Source: DATHGT01 sp035317605
GTDB lineage: Bacteria; Methylomirabilota; Methylomirabilia; Rokubacteriales; CSP1-6
Assembly: GCA_035317605.1 (NCBI GenBank)
Contig: DATHGT010000290.1
Span: forward strand, 1 to 49,209
Length of the DNA: 49,209 nt
Reading direction: 5' to 3'
The translations under genes were made by a program, and so were the position numbers. The notes under the pieces are model-generated. The model ran no database searches. It was given only the letters and a program-made list of their open reading frames with translations, and had not been told where the DNA came from. Positions 40,949 to 49,209 of the stretch are shown here, piece after piece; position 1 is the first letter of the stretch, and every line of letters starts with the position of its first letter.

Positions 40949-41731
40949 TCAGCTCCACCCGAACACGATGGCTAAGAAAAAGAGTCCCGAGACGACCCAG
41001 GCGGCGAGCGCGCCCAACAGGGCCGCTCTGCGCCGCTTCGCCGCAGTAATCGCCAGCCACAAGAGTCCGAGCACCACGACCGACTCGGCAAGATAGATAG
41101 GCATCCCTATGAACCGCCCCATGGCCAGCATCATGAGCGGTCCGAGGAGAAGCGAGATCACCCACAAGCCCCATGTGGTGTCGATCGCGGTCTTGAAGAA
41201 GCGAAAGTCGGCGACGAACAGCGCGCCGAGCGAAAGAAGGAAATAGCCGCCGAGCACCAGCGCTAAGAACTTGGTGTGGCGAGTCCGCGCCGCGGAAATC
41301 GTGGGTGGACCCAGGCGTGCCAGCCGACGGTGGACCCAGACCAATCCCAAGCCCAGGGCAATCATCGGGCCGGCGACCATGAACAGGAAGTGCAGAAGAA
41401 ACTCTGCGGCTTCCCCGGCTGGATTCCCTTTCCCGACCTCCGTCACCACAAGAACGCCCAGCGAGACGAGACCCCCCGCCACCAGCCACGCGGCGCTCCA
41501 CCGCCGACTGACCAGCGCCAGGGCGACCGCTGGCAGCGTCGAAAGTGGACCGAAGAGGATGCCGATCCAGGAGCTGTACGGCTCATCGTTCCGAAAGGTG
41601 AATACAGCCTTGGTGCCCAGTTGCGCATGCCAGATGCCCAGAAGCGCCCCGCCGACGAGCAGACAAGCGAACTCGGCACTGAGCCGGACGCGACCATCCT
41701 GTGTTTCACGCCCGTCCGACGACTGGCTCAT
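40949..41731 (-). CDS. polytopic membrane protein, candidate RHS-toxin immunity protein
   Basis: A 260-residue protein with about eight predicted transmembrane helices (from LSAEFACLLVGGALLG through VVSGLFFLAIVFGW) and short loops. ATG 41731 overlaps the RHS gene stop (ATGA), so it is made together with the phospholipase-tipped RHS protein. In polymorphic toxin loci the gene immediately after the toxin tip usually encodes the immunity protein, which is the basis of the proposal. I recognise no family. GC content in sampled lines is about 58%, against about 72% in the RHS repeat region, as expected for an exchangeable tip/immunity cassette. A transporter or acyltransferase role remains possible. 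Confidence 0.7.
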   Translation of the reverse strand: MSQSSDGRETQDGRVRLSAEFACLLVGGALLGIWHAQLGTKAVFTFRNDEPYSSWIGILFGPLSTLPAVALALVSRRWSAAWLVAGGLVSLGVLVVTEVGKGNPAGEAAEFLLHFLFMVAGPMIALGLGLVWVHRRLARLGPPTISAARTRHTKFLALVLGGYFLLSLGALFVADFRFFKTAIDTTWGLWVISLLLGPLMMLAMGRFIGMPIYLAESVVVLGLLWLAITAAKRRRAALLGALAAWVVSGLFFLAIVFGWS

Positions 41732-44700
41732 GAACCGGTGCCCAGGGTTGAGATGCGTTTCAACTGGCCGTTGGCGGAGCAGCCGAATTGCCACCGTACC
41801 AAGGAGCGGGCTAGCCGTTCATCTCCACTCTGTGGATTCGTGTTCGCTAGACACCGGCACAGCTCCTCGTCACAGCGATCCCTGCACGTCCACACCGACC
41901 TCGGTGGACCGAACACGTTCATCACGGCGGTGATACCGAGGGCGCCGTAGCAGTTGTCGTGATCGTGGCAGCACGCGTCAACTTGGCCCATCACTGGCCC
42001 GCTTCCACCGGGACCACAGTACCCGGTCCCCGGTAGCGTGAGCAGCCCAAAGGGGTCGGTGAATAAAAGGGGATTGTTGGCGACATATGCGTAGGCGTTC
42101 AGTTCCCTGCGCGCACGGAACTGTGGGGGTAGCGGATCCTCGCCAACGAAGCGTTGCATTGTCGGAGAGTAGTACCGCGCCCGGTAGTAGTAGAGCCCCG
42201 TGCCGTCGTTCTCGCGCGCTGTGTACTGGAAGGCGTGTGGGGTCGCGCCTGTCGCGAGGACCTGGCCGAACGGCTCATAGGTGTACTCGGCGAGAACCGC
42301 GCCGGCGGCGTCGACTTCCGCAATGGTCGAGCCGAGGGCGTCGGTGAGGAGGTTGCGCCGGTCCGTGGCTTCCTGAGCGACTAGGAACTCGTCAATTCCC
42401 AAACCAGTGAGGAGGTTGGTCACGCGGCCGGTGCTCGACACGACTTGAACCGGGTTCAAGCTGTCAAGGTTGTACCCCGTCTCGGTGCCGGCGATTGTCT
42501 TTCGCGCGCGGCGGTCCAGCGCGTCGTAGCCGAACGCTGCTGTTCGGCTCGAACCAGACAGCGCGGAGAGGCGGTTGCGGGCGTCCCAGGTGTAGGTGTT
42601 GGTGCCGTCGGTCAACAAATTGCCGTTGGCGTCGTAGGTCATGGTGTGGGGGCCGAAGGTGAGCTGGCGGTTGGCCGGGTCGTGGGTGGCGGCGGCGACC
42701 GTGGCTGGGAGGAGGGTACGGGCGAAGGAGCCGCCGATGCTGAGACGGTTGCCGGTCGGGTCGTATTGGTAGGTGAGATCGCCGAGGGGGCCGGAGGGGG
42801 CACGATACGTCAGGGCGGCGACACGGGAGGCGGGGTCGTACTGGTACTCCGTGGAGACCTCGTTCGGCAGGGTGAGGCGCGTGCGGCGGCCGGCCGTGTC
42901 GTATTCGAACTGGGCGAGCTGGCCGGCCTGGGCGATGGACGTCACGCGCGAGGCGGCGTCGTACGTGTAGGTGACCGGCGACTGTGCCGGAGCGGTCATC
43001 GTGGTCCGACGTCCACTCGCATCATATTGATAAGTTATCACGCCCAGGCTGGTGGTCTGGCCAACGAGACGGTCGAGGGCGTCGTACTGGTTCAGAATCG
43101 CGCCGACCGAGGAGTCGCTGGCCCGGACGAGGCGGCCGGCGCCGTCGTACGCGAGGTCGACGGTCGCATCCGCGTAGCTGCTTCGGGTCCGGCGGTTGAG
43201 CGGGTCGTAGGCGAACGTCGCGGCCTGCCCCTTGCGATCGACGTGGCGGATGAGGTTGCCCATCGTGTTGTAGCCGAAGGACTCGGTCGCGCCCACCGGA
43301 TCCGTTCGCGTCGTCAGGCGGTCCATCGCGTCGTACGCGTGCGTGGTCACGCTGCCCCGCGCATCGGTGATGGTGAGCAGGTTGCCGTTGGGATCGTGCC
43401 CGAAGCGGGTGAGTCCGCCGAGCGGGTCGACCACCGTCTCGATGCGGTTGTGCGCGTCGTAGCCGATCGTGGTGGCGTGCCCCAGCGCGTCGAGCTGGCG
43501 AGCCAGGCGGGAGGCGGTGTCGTATTCGCGGATCGTGCGCTGGCCCAATGGGTCGACGGTGGCCGTCAGGTTACCCGCCGGGTCGTATTCGAACCGCGTC
43601 ACGTTGCCAAGGGGGTCGGTGGTCGCGATCGGCTGTCCCGCACCGTCGTACGCGAACGTGGTGCGCTGGCCGAGCGGATCGACGGTCGCCGTGAGGTTCC
43701 CGGTGGCGTCGTATTCGAGCCGAGTGACGCGGCCCAGCGGGTCGGTGATCGACGTCACCCGGTTGAACGTCGAATCATATGTGTACGTTGTCACGTTCCC
43801 CGACGCGTCGGTCGTGCGAGTGAGATTGCCGGCGGCGTCGTAGGCGAAGCGGGTGATGCGGCCGAGCGCGTCGGTCGTCGCGGTGACGCGGCCGGCCGCG
43901 TCGCGCTCGTGACGGGTGAGCTGGCCGAGTGCGTCGATCGTCTCAGTCTCGAAGCCGGCGTTGTCGATACGGTGGATCGTCACATGACCGCGCGGATCGG
44001 TAACGGTGGCCGTCGTGTGAGCTCCGAAAGGCCCAGTGTATCCGAACGTCCATACCCCGCCATCGGCCTGAGTCTGGCGGACCACGCGGCCGTGACCGTC
44101 ATACTCGTTGGTGAGGAAGGTGACGTCGCGGGGGTCCGTGATGCTCGCTATCCCGCCGGCTGCGTTGTAGGTGTAGCGCGTGACACCTCCAATCGGGTCC
44201 GTCACGGTTTCCAGACGGAACGGGGCAGTCGTGGAGTAGCCATAGCGAACCGTCCGGCCGATCGGGTCGGTGGCACTCAGCAGACGCGTGACGCCGATCG
44301 CGACGGCGTCGACGGTGAACGATAGCGCCCGCCCGGCAGGCCCTGTCGACCGAACGGGGGCGCCGAACTGGTCGCGAGTGATCGACAGGATGTTGCCATT
44401 TCGGTCGTTCTGGGCCACGAGCAGGTTGAGACCGAGAATCGGGATCGGTAGCCCCACACGCGGAACATAACCGGTCGCGAATCGCCAGGTGGTGCCGTCC
44501 TTGAATCGCAGGGTGTGTCCGTCTGACTGGCTCGTCAACACGGCGCCGGCAAAGTCCGGGAACGTCGAGTTATTGAAGGTGCCGTCCGGCTGGAGCGCGA
44601 AGGTGAAGCGCGCGTTGCCGGGCAGGATGAGACGGCGGAGCGCCGGCGACTCCTGGAGGAGGACGACGTCGATGCTGAGCGTCCAGCCCGGGCCCGTGGC

Positions 44701-47700
44701 CAGCTCGAAGCCAGCGATGCGACCGAAAGGATCCTCCGCGTTGTAGCTGCGCCGCAGGAGAGCTGGCAATCGCCCGGGCACCATGAGATCGGTCTTGTCG
44801 ACCACCATGAGCCCGGTGCCGAGATCCACAGGCTCACCCGCTTTGGGACCGCGCGGATTCACATTGGCCTGCTTGTCGACGTTCCTGATGATGCAGGCCG
44901 TGCCGCAGACGCCACAGAAGCGAGAGATGCCGACGCCGGGATCGGAGACGACCCGGCTGCCGTCGGCGCTGACGGTGCCGAGGCCGGCGAGTCGCCAACC
45001 CGAGGGAACGCCCGGTAAAGGCGCGGCATCGTAGTACCAGATCTCGGCCTTCTCGCCGGGCTCGAGTTCCTGGTCGTTGGGCAGCGTGAGTGGTAGCGGC
45101 GCCGACGGAAGACCGCCCATGGGAGTGCCAAAGAAGAGCTGGTAGAGGGAACGGGTCGCGCCAGGTGGTGGAGGCACGGGCAGCGCGTCCGGGGATAGCC
45201 GCTCGATGGCAACGCGAGTCTTGACTGTGCCGTCCCAGCCCGTGATCGTCACGCCGGCGGGCAGCGTGATCGAAACGCCGGGGTAGCGGGCGTCGCTGAT
45301 CACCTGGTCCGCGCCGGCGTTGGCGATCGGCACGAAGCGCTCGGGCGGGGGCGGCGGGGTGATGCGGAACGGGGCGAGCTGCGTGGCCTGGCCGGCGGTC
45401 AGGGTGACGTCGACCGCGTAGATCGGCAGGCCGGATTGAGCGGCGTTGGCGTCGATCCCGAGCATCTGGGTTCCGGGCGGGACGTCGAGGAACCGAAAGT
45501 TCCCGCCCGCGTCGCTCGCCGTGGCCACGCCGCCCAGCGTCAGGCGGACCCCCGCGATCGGCGTGCCGTCCACGAACGTGATCTGGCCGAGCGCGGCGGT
45601 GCGGCCACCGGCCGCGACGGTCAGCGTGATGCCGGCCGTCCTGGTCACGGGCGCCCCGTCGATCGCGGCCGCGGCGGCGATCGTCAGCGGGGCGAGACCG
45701 ATGGCCGCGGAGGGCGCCGCGGTCAGCGTCAGCGTGCGCGGCTGGCCGCCGCTGGTCGTCGCGGCCGGCGAGAACCGTGCCGTCACCCCGACGGGCAGTC
45801 CGGTCACCGCGAGGGTCGCGAGCCCCGTGAACGGCGCGTCGCCGTCGTTCGACAGCGAGACCGTCAACGTGGTCGACGTTCCCTGGAGAAGCTGCGCCGC
45901 GGCCGGCACGGCTTGCACCGCGAAGCCCTCAGTGACCGTCACGGTGAAGGGCTGCGGGCTCGTCGCGGTGCCCAGGGCCGTCGTGACCGTGAGGGGACCG
46001 GTCGTCGCCTCGATCGGTACGGTCGTCGTGAGCGTGGTCGGCGTGACGGATCGCACGATCGCCGCCACGCCGTCGAAGGTGACCTGAGTCGCGCCCGCCA
46101 GGAATCCGCTCCCGGTGACGGTCACGAGCGTGCCGCGTGGCCCGGTGGCCGGGCTCACGCTCGTGATCCTCGGCCTCACGCTGACCGTGAACGTCTGCCT
46201 CGCCGGCGTCGGGTCTTCGTTGCCGGCGAGATCGCGGGCCTTCGCTTCGAAAGTATGGCTGCCTTCGCCGAGCGCGCTCACCACGGCGCTCGCGGCTGAC
46301 GAGAACGGGCCGAAGGCGGATCCGTCCAGCCGCCAGGCGAAGAGCAGGCTCGAGGTCGGGGTCAGATTGTCGGTTCCCGTGAACGTGAACGTCGCGCTCG
46401 TGTCCGCGATCTCCCCGCTCGGCCCGATCGTGATCTGCGTGTCGGGCGCCGTGTTGTCCACCGTCACCACGCGGGTCGCGGTGCCGCCGTTGCCGGCCCG
46501 ATCCGCCGCGACGGCCGACAGCGTATGAGCCCCGTCGATCACCGTCGTGGTGTTCCACGTCGCTCCCGCCGCGACCAGCGAGCCCGGCGGCGTCGGAGTC
46601 AGCGTCGCGGCCAGCGGTTGGCCGTCGACGACCAGCGCAAGGCTGGCCACTCCGCTGAGGCTATCGGTGGCCTCGGCGGCCACCGTCACGCTCTGCCGCA
46701 CGACCGCGCCCGCCGCCGGCTGGAGGATCGTCACCGTCGGGCCCTGGCTGTCGGGCACGGCGGCCTCGATCGCGCCGATATCGAACCGGGTGGGTCCGCT
46801 CGCGGTCCCTGGCCGCGGTCGGGTGCCCGCGATGACGAAGTCGGCCGTGAAGAGCGGATCGAGCGTCGGATCGAAGCCCTGCGTGCGCGGATCCAGTCCA
46901 CGATCGATCACGGGCGACGTCGAGGCCGGCGTGAAGTCGTCGTCGGCGTTCCCCGCCAGGCCGTCGGTGCCGACGACGTGCGCGTAGACGTTTGCCGTGG
47001 TTTGGCAACCCGCGCTCGCGCCGATCCCGGGACCTTCGCTGCCTGAGGGGGTGAGGTTCCCGGTGTCCGTGCCGTCGAGCGCGGGGCCGTCGATTTCGCC
47101 CAACCGATTGCCGCAGATCAGGTTATTCAGCAGGTGAATGCCCGCGGGTTGCGGCGACGTCGAGGCTTCGCGCGAGACGCCGAACCGCCCGCCCGTCGAG
47201 CCCGTCGCCACCCCGTTGCCGGTGATCGCGTTGTTGACGAGGAAGATTTCGTGGCTGCGCGCCACGCTCACCCCGCTCCACGCGTTGCCGTGAATGGTGT
47301 TCTGCACGAGATAGTGCGGGCCCCCGTCCGCGTCCAGGAACGCGATCCCGTTGCGGCCGTTGTTGTAGATGAGATTGTTGACGATCAGGGTGCCGGGGTT
47401 GCCCCGGTTGACGGTGATGCCGCCGTTGCACTCGTTGCCCCCGTTGCCGAAGATCCGGTTGCGCTCGACGTGAATCGCCTGGCTCTGGTTGTTTCCGCCG
47501 AGCAGCGCGATGGCCTGGCCGCCGGCGCCCGTGATGGTGAGCCCGCGCAGCGTGACGTACTTCGATTGCTGCAGGCGGATCGCGTGCCCGTTCGTGCACC
47601 CCGACGTCGTACCCGTGATCACCACGCCGCCCGGCGGCGCCAAGGGGTCCGACGTGATGACGATGCGGTCGACTTCGCTCGCCGCGGCCACGTTGTTCTT

Positions 47701-47976
47701 GCCCTGGATGGTCACCTGTTCCCGATACGTGCCGGCCTGGATCACGATCGTCTCGCCCGGCAACGCCGCGTTGACGGCGGATTGAATCGTCGTGTAGCAG
47801 GGGGCGTGACCGCCGCACGTGGGATCGACGCGATTCACGTAGCGCGTCGGCCCCGGCTGCATCGACGCGGAGTCCGGTCTGACGAACAGCGCGAGGAGCG
47901 CGACACCGAGAACCGGCGCGCTCCAGCGCAAGACGACCTTGGCCGCGTTCCAGGCGAGGTGCGGCGGCCGGATCAT
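41728..47976 (-). CDS. RHS-repeat protein with phospholipase A2-like C-terminal toxin tip
   Basis: A 2082-residue secreted protein. A hydrophobic N-terminal signal/anchor (10-32) is followed by a right-handed parallel beta-helix region (about 43-400; TIQSAVNAALPGETIVIQAGTYREQVTI), Ig-like repeats (405-600), an IPT/TIG domain (600-680), a CARDB-like domain (683-785), a carboxypeptidase-regulatory-like domain (790-850) and a DUF6531/RHS opening near 1045. Many YD repeats cover about 1200-1790, and the RHS core is YYYRARYYSP...FVGEDP through NPLLFTDPFGLL (about 1890-1978). The last 100 residues are the PLA2 tip: Ca-loop YCGPGG from 1986, CCHDHDNCY 2002-2010 with catalytic His2006/Asp2007, and CDEELCRC with Asp2036. 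The start and stop overlap the flanking genes by ATGA. Confidence 0.93.
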   Translation of the reverse strand: MIRPPHLAWNAAKVVLRWSAPVLGVALLALFVRPDSASMQPGPTRYVNRVDPTCGGHAPCYTTIQSAVNAALPGETIVIQAGTYREQVTIQGKNNVAAASEVDRIVITSDPLAPPGGVVITGTTSGCTNGHAIRLQQSKYVTLRGLTITGAGGQAIALLGGNNQSQAIHVERNRIFGNGGNECNGGITVNRGNPGTLIVNNLIYNNGRNGIAFLDADGGPHYLVQNTIHGNAWSGVSVARSHEIFLVNNAITGNGVATGSTGGRFGVSREASTSPQPAGIHLLNNLICGNRLGEIDGPALDGTDTGNLTPSGSEGPGIGASAGCQTTANVYAHVVGTDGLAGNADDDFTPASTSPVIDRGLDPRTQGFDPTLDPLFTADFVIAGTRPRPGTASGPTRFDIGAIEAAVPDSQGPTVTILQPAAGAVVRQSVTVAAEATDSLSGVASLALVVDGQPLAATLTPTPPGSLVAAGATWNTTTVIDGAHTLSAVAADRAGNGGTATRVVTVDNTAPDTQITIGPSGEIADTSATFTFTGTDNLTPTSSLLFAWRLDGSAFGPFSSAASAVVSALGEGSHTFEAKARDLAGNEDPTPARQTFTVSVRPRITSVSPATGPRGTLVTVTGSGFLAGATQVTFDGVAAIVRSVTPTTLTTTVPIEATTGPLTVTTALGTATSPQPFTVTVTEGFAVQAVPAAAQLLQGTSTTLTVSLSNDGDAPFTGLATLAVTGLPVGVTARFSPAATTSGGQPRTLTLTAAPSAAIGLAPLTIAAAAAIDGAPVTRTAGITLTVAAGGRTAALGQITFVDGTPIAGVRLTLGGVATASDAGGNFRFLDVPPGTQMLGIDANAAQSGLPIYAVDVTLTAGQATQLAPFRITPPPPPERFVPIANAGADQVISDARYPGVSITLPAGVTITGWDGTVKTRVAIERLSPDALPVPPPPGATRSLYQLFFGTPMGGLPSAPLPLTLPNDQELEPGEKAEIWYYDAAPLPGVPSGWRLAGLGTVSADGSRVVSDPGVGISRFCGVCGTACIIRNVDKQANVNPRGPKAGEPVDLGTGLMVVDKTDLMVPGRLPALLRRSYNAEDPFGRIAGFELATGPGWTLSIDVVLLQESPALRRLILPGNARFTFALQPDGTFNNSTFPDFAGAVLTSQSDGHTLRFKDGTTWRFATGYVPRVGLPIPILGLNLLVAQNDRNGNILSITRDQFGAPVRSTGPAGRALSFTVDAVAIGVTRLLSATDPIGRTVRYGYSTTAPFRLETVTDPIGGVTRYTYNAAGGIASITDPRDVTFLTNEYDGHGRVVRQTQADGGVWTFGYTGPFGAHTTATVTDPRGHVTIHRIDNAGFETETIDALGQLTRHERDAAGRVTATTDALGRITRFAYDAAGNLTRTTDASGNVTTYTYDSTFNRVTSITDPLGRVTRLEYDATGNLTATVDPLGQRTTFAYDGAGQPIATTDPLGNVTRFEYDPAGNLTATVDPLGQRTIREYDTASRLARQLDALGHATTIGYDAHNRIETVVDPLGGLTRFGHDPNGNLLTITDARGSVTTHAYDAMDRLTTRTDPVGATESFGYNTMGNLIRHVDRKGQAATFAYDPLNRRTRSSYADATVDLAYDGAGRLVRASDSSVGAILNQYDALDRLVGQTTSLGVITYQYDASGRRTTMTAPAQSPVTYTYDAASRVTSIAQAGQLAQFEYDTAGRRTRLTLPNEVSTEYQYDPASRVAALTYRAPSGPLGDLTYQYDPTGNRLSIGGSFARTLLPATVAAATHDPANRQLTFGPHTMTYDANGNLLTDGTNTYTWDARNRLSALSGSSRTAAFGYDALDRRARKTIAGTETGYNLDSLNPVQVVSSTGRVTNLLTGLGIDEFLVAQEATDRRNLLTDALGSTIAEVDAAGAVLAEYTYEPFGQVLATGATPHAFQYTARENDGTGLYYYRARYYSPTMQRFVGEDPLPPQFRARRELNAYAYVANNPLLFTDPFGLLTLPGTGYCGPGGSGPVMGQVDACCHDHDNCYGALGITAVMNVFGPPRSVWTCRDRCDEELCRCLANTNPQSGDERLARSLVRWQFGCSANGQLKRISTLGTGS
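41860..42024 (-). other. phospholipase A2-like toxin domain within the RHS gene
   Basis: This segment codes the tip after the RHS core. The YCGxGG calcium loop, CCxxHDxCY active site, and a later CDxxxCxC helix are the three hallmark elements of secreted phospholipase A2, with at least ten cysteines for disulfides. The enzyme would release fatty acids from the sn-2 position of phospholipids, calcium-dependently and outside the cytoplasm. Confidence 0.85.
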
Positions 47977-49209
47977 CGCGTGGCGCTGAGAGATACTGCG
48001 TCGGCGTACCGCGGCGTGTCGCCGGCTGCCGCCGACAGCAGGAAGCTCGCGGAGGCGCCGACGATGCTCGGCTCGTTCGTGGGAATCGTCACGCTCGCGC
48101 TGGCCGTCGACGAGGCGAGCGTTCCGGTCAGCGGCGTGCTCACGGTCGAGGTCGCCTCACCGTAGAAGCCCCTGACCGTCACCGCGACGGTCGTGCCCGG
48201 CGGGATGTTCGTGGCCGCGAGGCTGATCGTGACCGGATTCGTGATGGTCGCGGGAAGCACCACGTCGGCGACCGTGAACGAACCGGCCGGCGCGGCGGGG
48301 GCCGTGACGCCGCCGACCGAGGTGATCCGCAGGCTGGGCGCATTCGGCAGCGTCACCGACGCCGGAGCACCCGAGGACAGCACGCCGACGCTGCTGGTGC
48401 CCAGATTCACGGACAGCGTGTTCGTGAACGCTTCGACGCGCACCCGGCCCGGACTGCCGGCTCCGCCCTCGATGGGTGTCGACGGCGCGCCCGAGGCACC
48501 GCCCGCGATATTGATGGTGCCGTTCGTGCCCGTGATCGACGTGGCGATCAGGCGGACCGAGCCGCCGCTGCCGCCACCGCCGGGCGCAACCCCGGCCCCG
48601 GTGATCCCTCCGCCCGCGCCGCCCTGAGCCTGAATCTGTCCGGTGAGCGTGATCGTGCCGGAGGAGGCGATGACGATCGCTCCTCCTCCGCCGCCTCCTC
48701 CGCCGCCGGTGTTGGGAACTGCGGCCCCGCCGCCACCGCCTCCCGACCCGCCGACGAGTGGCAGCAGCGACGCGGTGCCGTAGAGCACGCCGCCGACACC
48801 CGCGCCGGTTCCCTTTCCGGCGCCGCCGACGGAGAGATAGCCACCACCGCCTCCGCCCCCGCTCGAGGCGGAAGACCCGATCCCGCCGCCCGGGCCGAGG
48901 CCGGTCCCGGCGGCCGTCGACACCACCGCCGCCGCGCCGCTGCCCCCGTCGAAGCCACCCGGACCTCCGGCGCCGCCGTTGGTGCCGATGCCGGTGGCGT
49001 TGACCTTCGACGCGGCGCCGTCGGCAGCGCGGATGTCGACGATGCCGGCGATGGTCACGTTTCCGCTCGCCAGCAGCGTCACCGGTGTGTTGGTGGCGTT
49101 ACGCGTGATCCTCACGGTGGCGCCGGCCGGGATGTTGACGGTCGTGAAGTTGAAGACCCCGCTGGCCGGCGGCGCGAGCGTGGTGGTACCGGTCGGGGGA
49201 TTGAACGCG
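47973..49209 (-). CDS. glycine-rich surface protein, 5' end beyond the window
   Basis: The frame is open to the window edge (49209), so at least 411 residues of the C-terminal part are seen. The central region is Gly/Ala-rich (GGGGGGAIVIASSGTITLTGQIQAQGG and similar), with short beta-strand-rich repeats, followed by a domain with DVVLPATITNPVTISLAATN and late GTLASSTASASVTIPTNEP. This looks like a cell-surface adhesin or beta-helix protein. A GTG at 49113-49115 is in frame but internal-looking, since the coding pattern continues upstream. Its stop overlaps the RHS start (ATGA), linking it to the RHS toxin unit. Confidence 0.75.
   Translation of the reverse strand, partial: AFNPPTGTTTLAPPASGVFNFTTVNIPAGATVRITRNATNTPVTLLASGNVTIAGIVDIRAADGAASKVNATGIGTNGGAGGPGGFDGGSGAAAVVSTAAGTGLGPGGGIGSSASSGGGGGGGYLSVGGAGKGTGAGVGGVLYGTASLLPLVGGSGGGGGGAAVPNTGGGGGGGGGAIVIASSGTITLTGQIQAQGGAGGGITGAGVAPGGGGSGGSVRLIATSITGTNGTINIAGGASGAPSTPIEGGAGSPGRVRVEAFTNTLSVNLGTSSVGVLSSGAPASVTLPNAPSLRITSVGGVTAPAAPAGSFTVADVVLPATITNPVTISLAATNIPPGTTVAVTVRGFYGEATSTVSTPLTGTLASSTASASVTIPTNEPSIVGASASFLLSAAAGDTPRYADAVSLSATR

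Noticed and set aside
1..49209. tRNA or rRNA genes
   Set aside because: No cloverleaf-like segment with a T-loop consensus nor rRNA-like stretch was recognised on either strand by eye.

Overview
The window is about 49 kb of GC-rich DNA (roughly 65-72% in most genes) from a Gram-negative-type (diderm) bacterium. A type II secretion cluster, several lipoproteins, a biosynthetic transglycosylase and GTP-type PEP carboxykinase are present. The mix of CoA transferases, dipeptide-type ABC transport, flavin monooxygenase-like genes and type II secretion resembles uncultured soil or groundwater lineages such as Rokubacteria/Methylomirabilota or deltaproteobacteria. That placement is an impression; nothing here fixes the taxon. 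No rRNA, tRNA or CRISPR array was seen, and no gene-free stretch exceeds about 220 bases.

Layout. 1-1300: an apparently complete ISAzo13-type insertion sequence whose transposase has one in-frame amber codon, followed by two small lower-GC genes (1358-2067). 2071-7950, minus strand: enolase-superfamily enzyme, alpha/beta hydrolase, solute-binding protein and two permeases, probably one uptake/degradation operon. 8165-11863, plus strand: alpha/beta hydrolase, luciferase-like flavin oxidoreductase, carboxymuconolactone-decarboxylase-like protein and class III CoA transferase. 11881-17167, minus strand: two uncharacterised proteins (one with HEAAH), mtgA, a YqeY-like gene, an Old Yellow Enzyme-type oxidoreductase, an SDR and a 58-residue lipoprotein. 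17212-20616: a CoA transferase, a UGA-containing SelW-like selenoprotein gene on the opposite strand, a nucleoside hydrolase and ribokinase. 20406-33196, minus strand: a compact type II secretion cluster in the order gspE-F-G-H-I-J-K-L/N-M-C-D, ending with a nagZ-like lipoprotein gene. 33215-37119, plus strand: ZIP transporter, aroQ, an ECF sigma factor with a fused membrane/secreted domain, and an acyl-CoA carboxylase beta subunit. 37123-40886: a small unknown gene, pckG, cobS and a cobC-like phosphatase. 40949-49209, minus strand: glycine-rich surface protein (cut by the window edge), a 2082-residue RHS protein and an 8-TM membrane protein, each overlapping the next by ATGA.

Two observations stand out. 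First, the RHS protein ends, just after its RHS core, in a short cysteine-rich tip with the calcium-loop and CCxxHDxCY signatures of phospholipase A2. The next gene, coupled by ATGA, encodes a polytopic membrane protein that I propose as the immunity protein of a lipid-degrading polymorphic toxin. Second, a 75-codon gene at 18464-18691 reads through a UGA at the redox-active CxxU position of the SelW/Rdx family. It has a strong ribosome binding site and a hairpin at the right distance to be a bacterial SECIS, and is invisible to ordinary gene calling.

Regulation: seven genes have a TAnnnT-like hexamer 6-13 nt before the start codon with no clear Shine-Dalgarno, suggesting frequent leaderless transcription. 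Within operons, stop and start codons overlap repeatedly (ATGA, GTGA, TTGA, TGATG).
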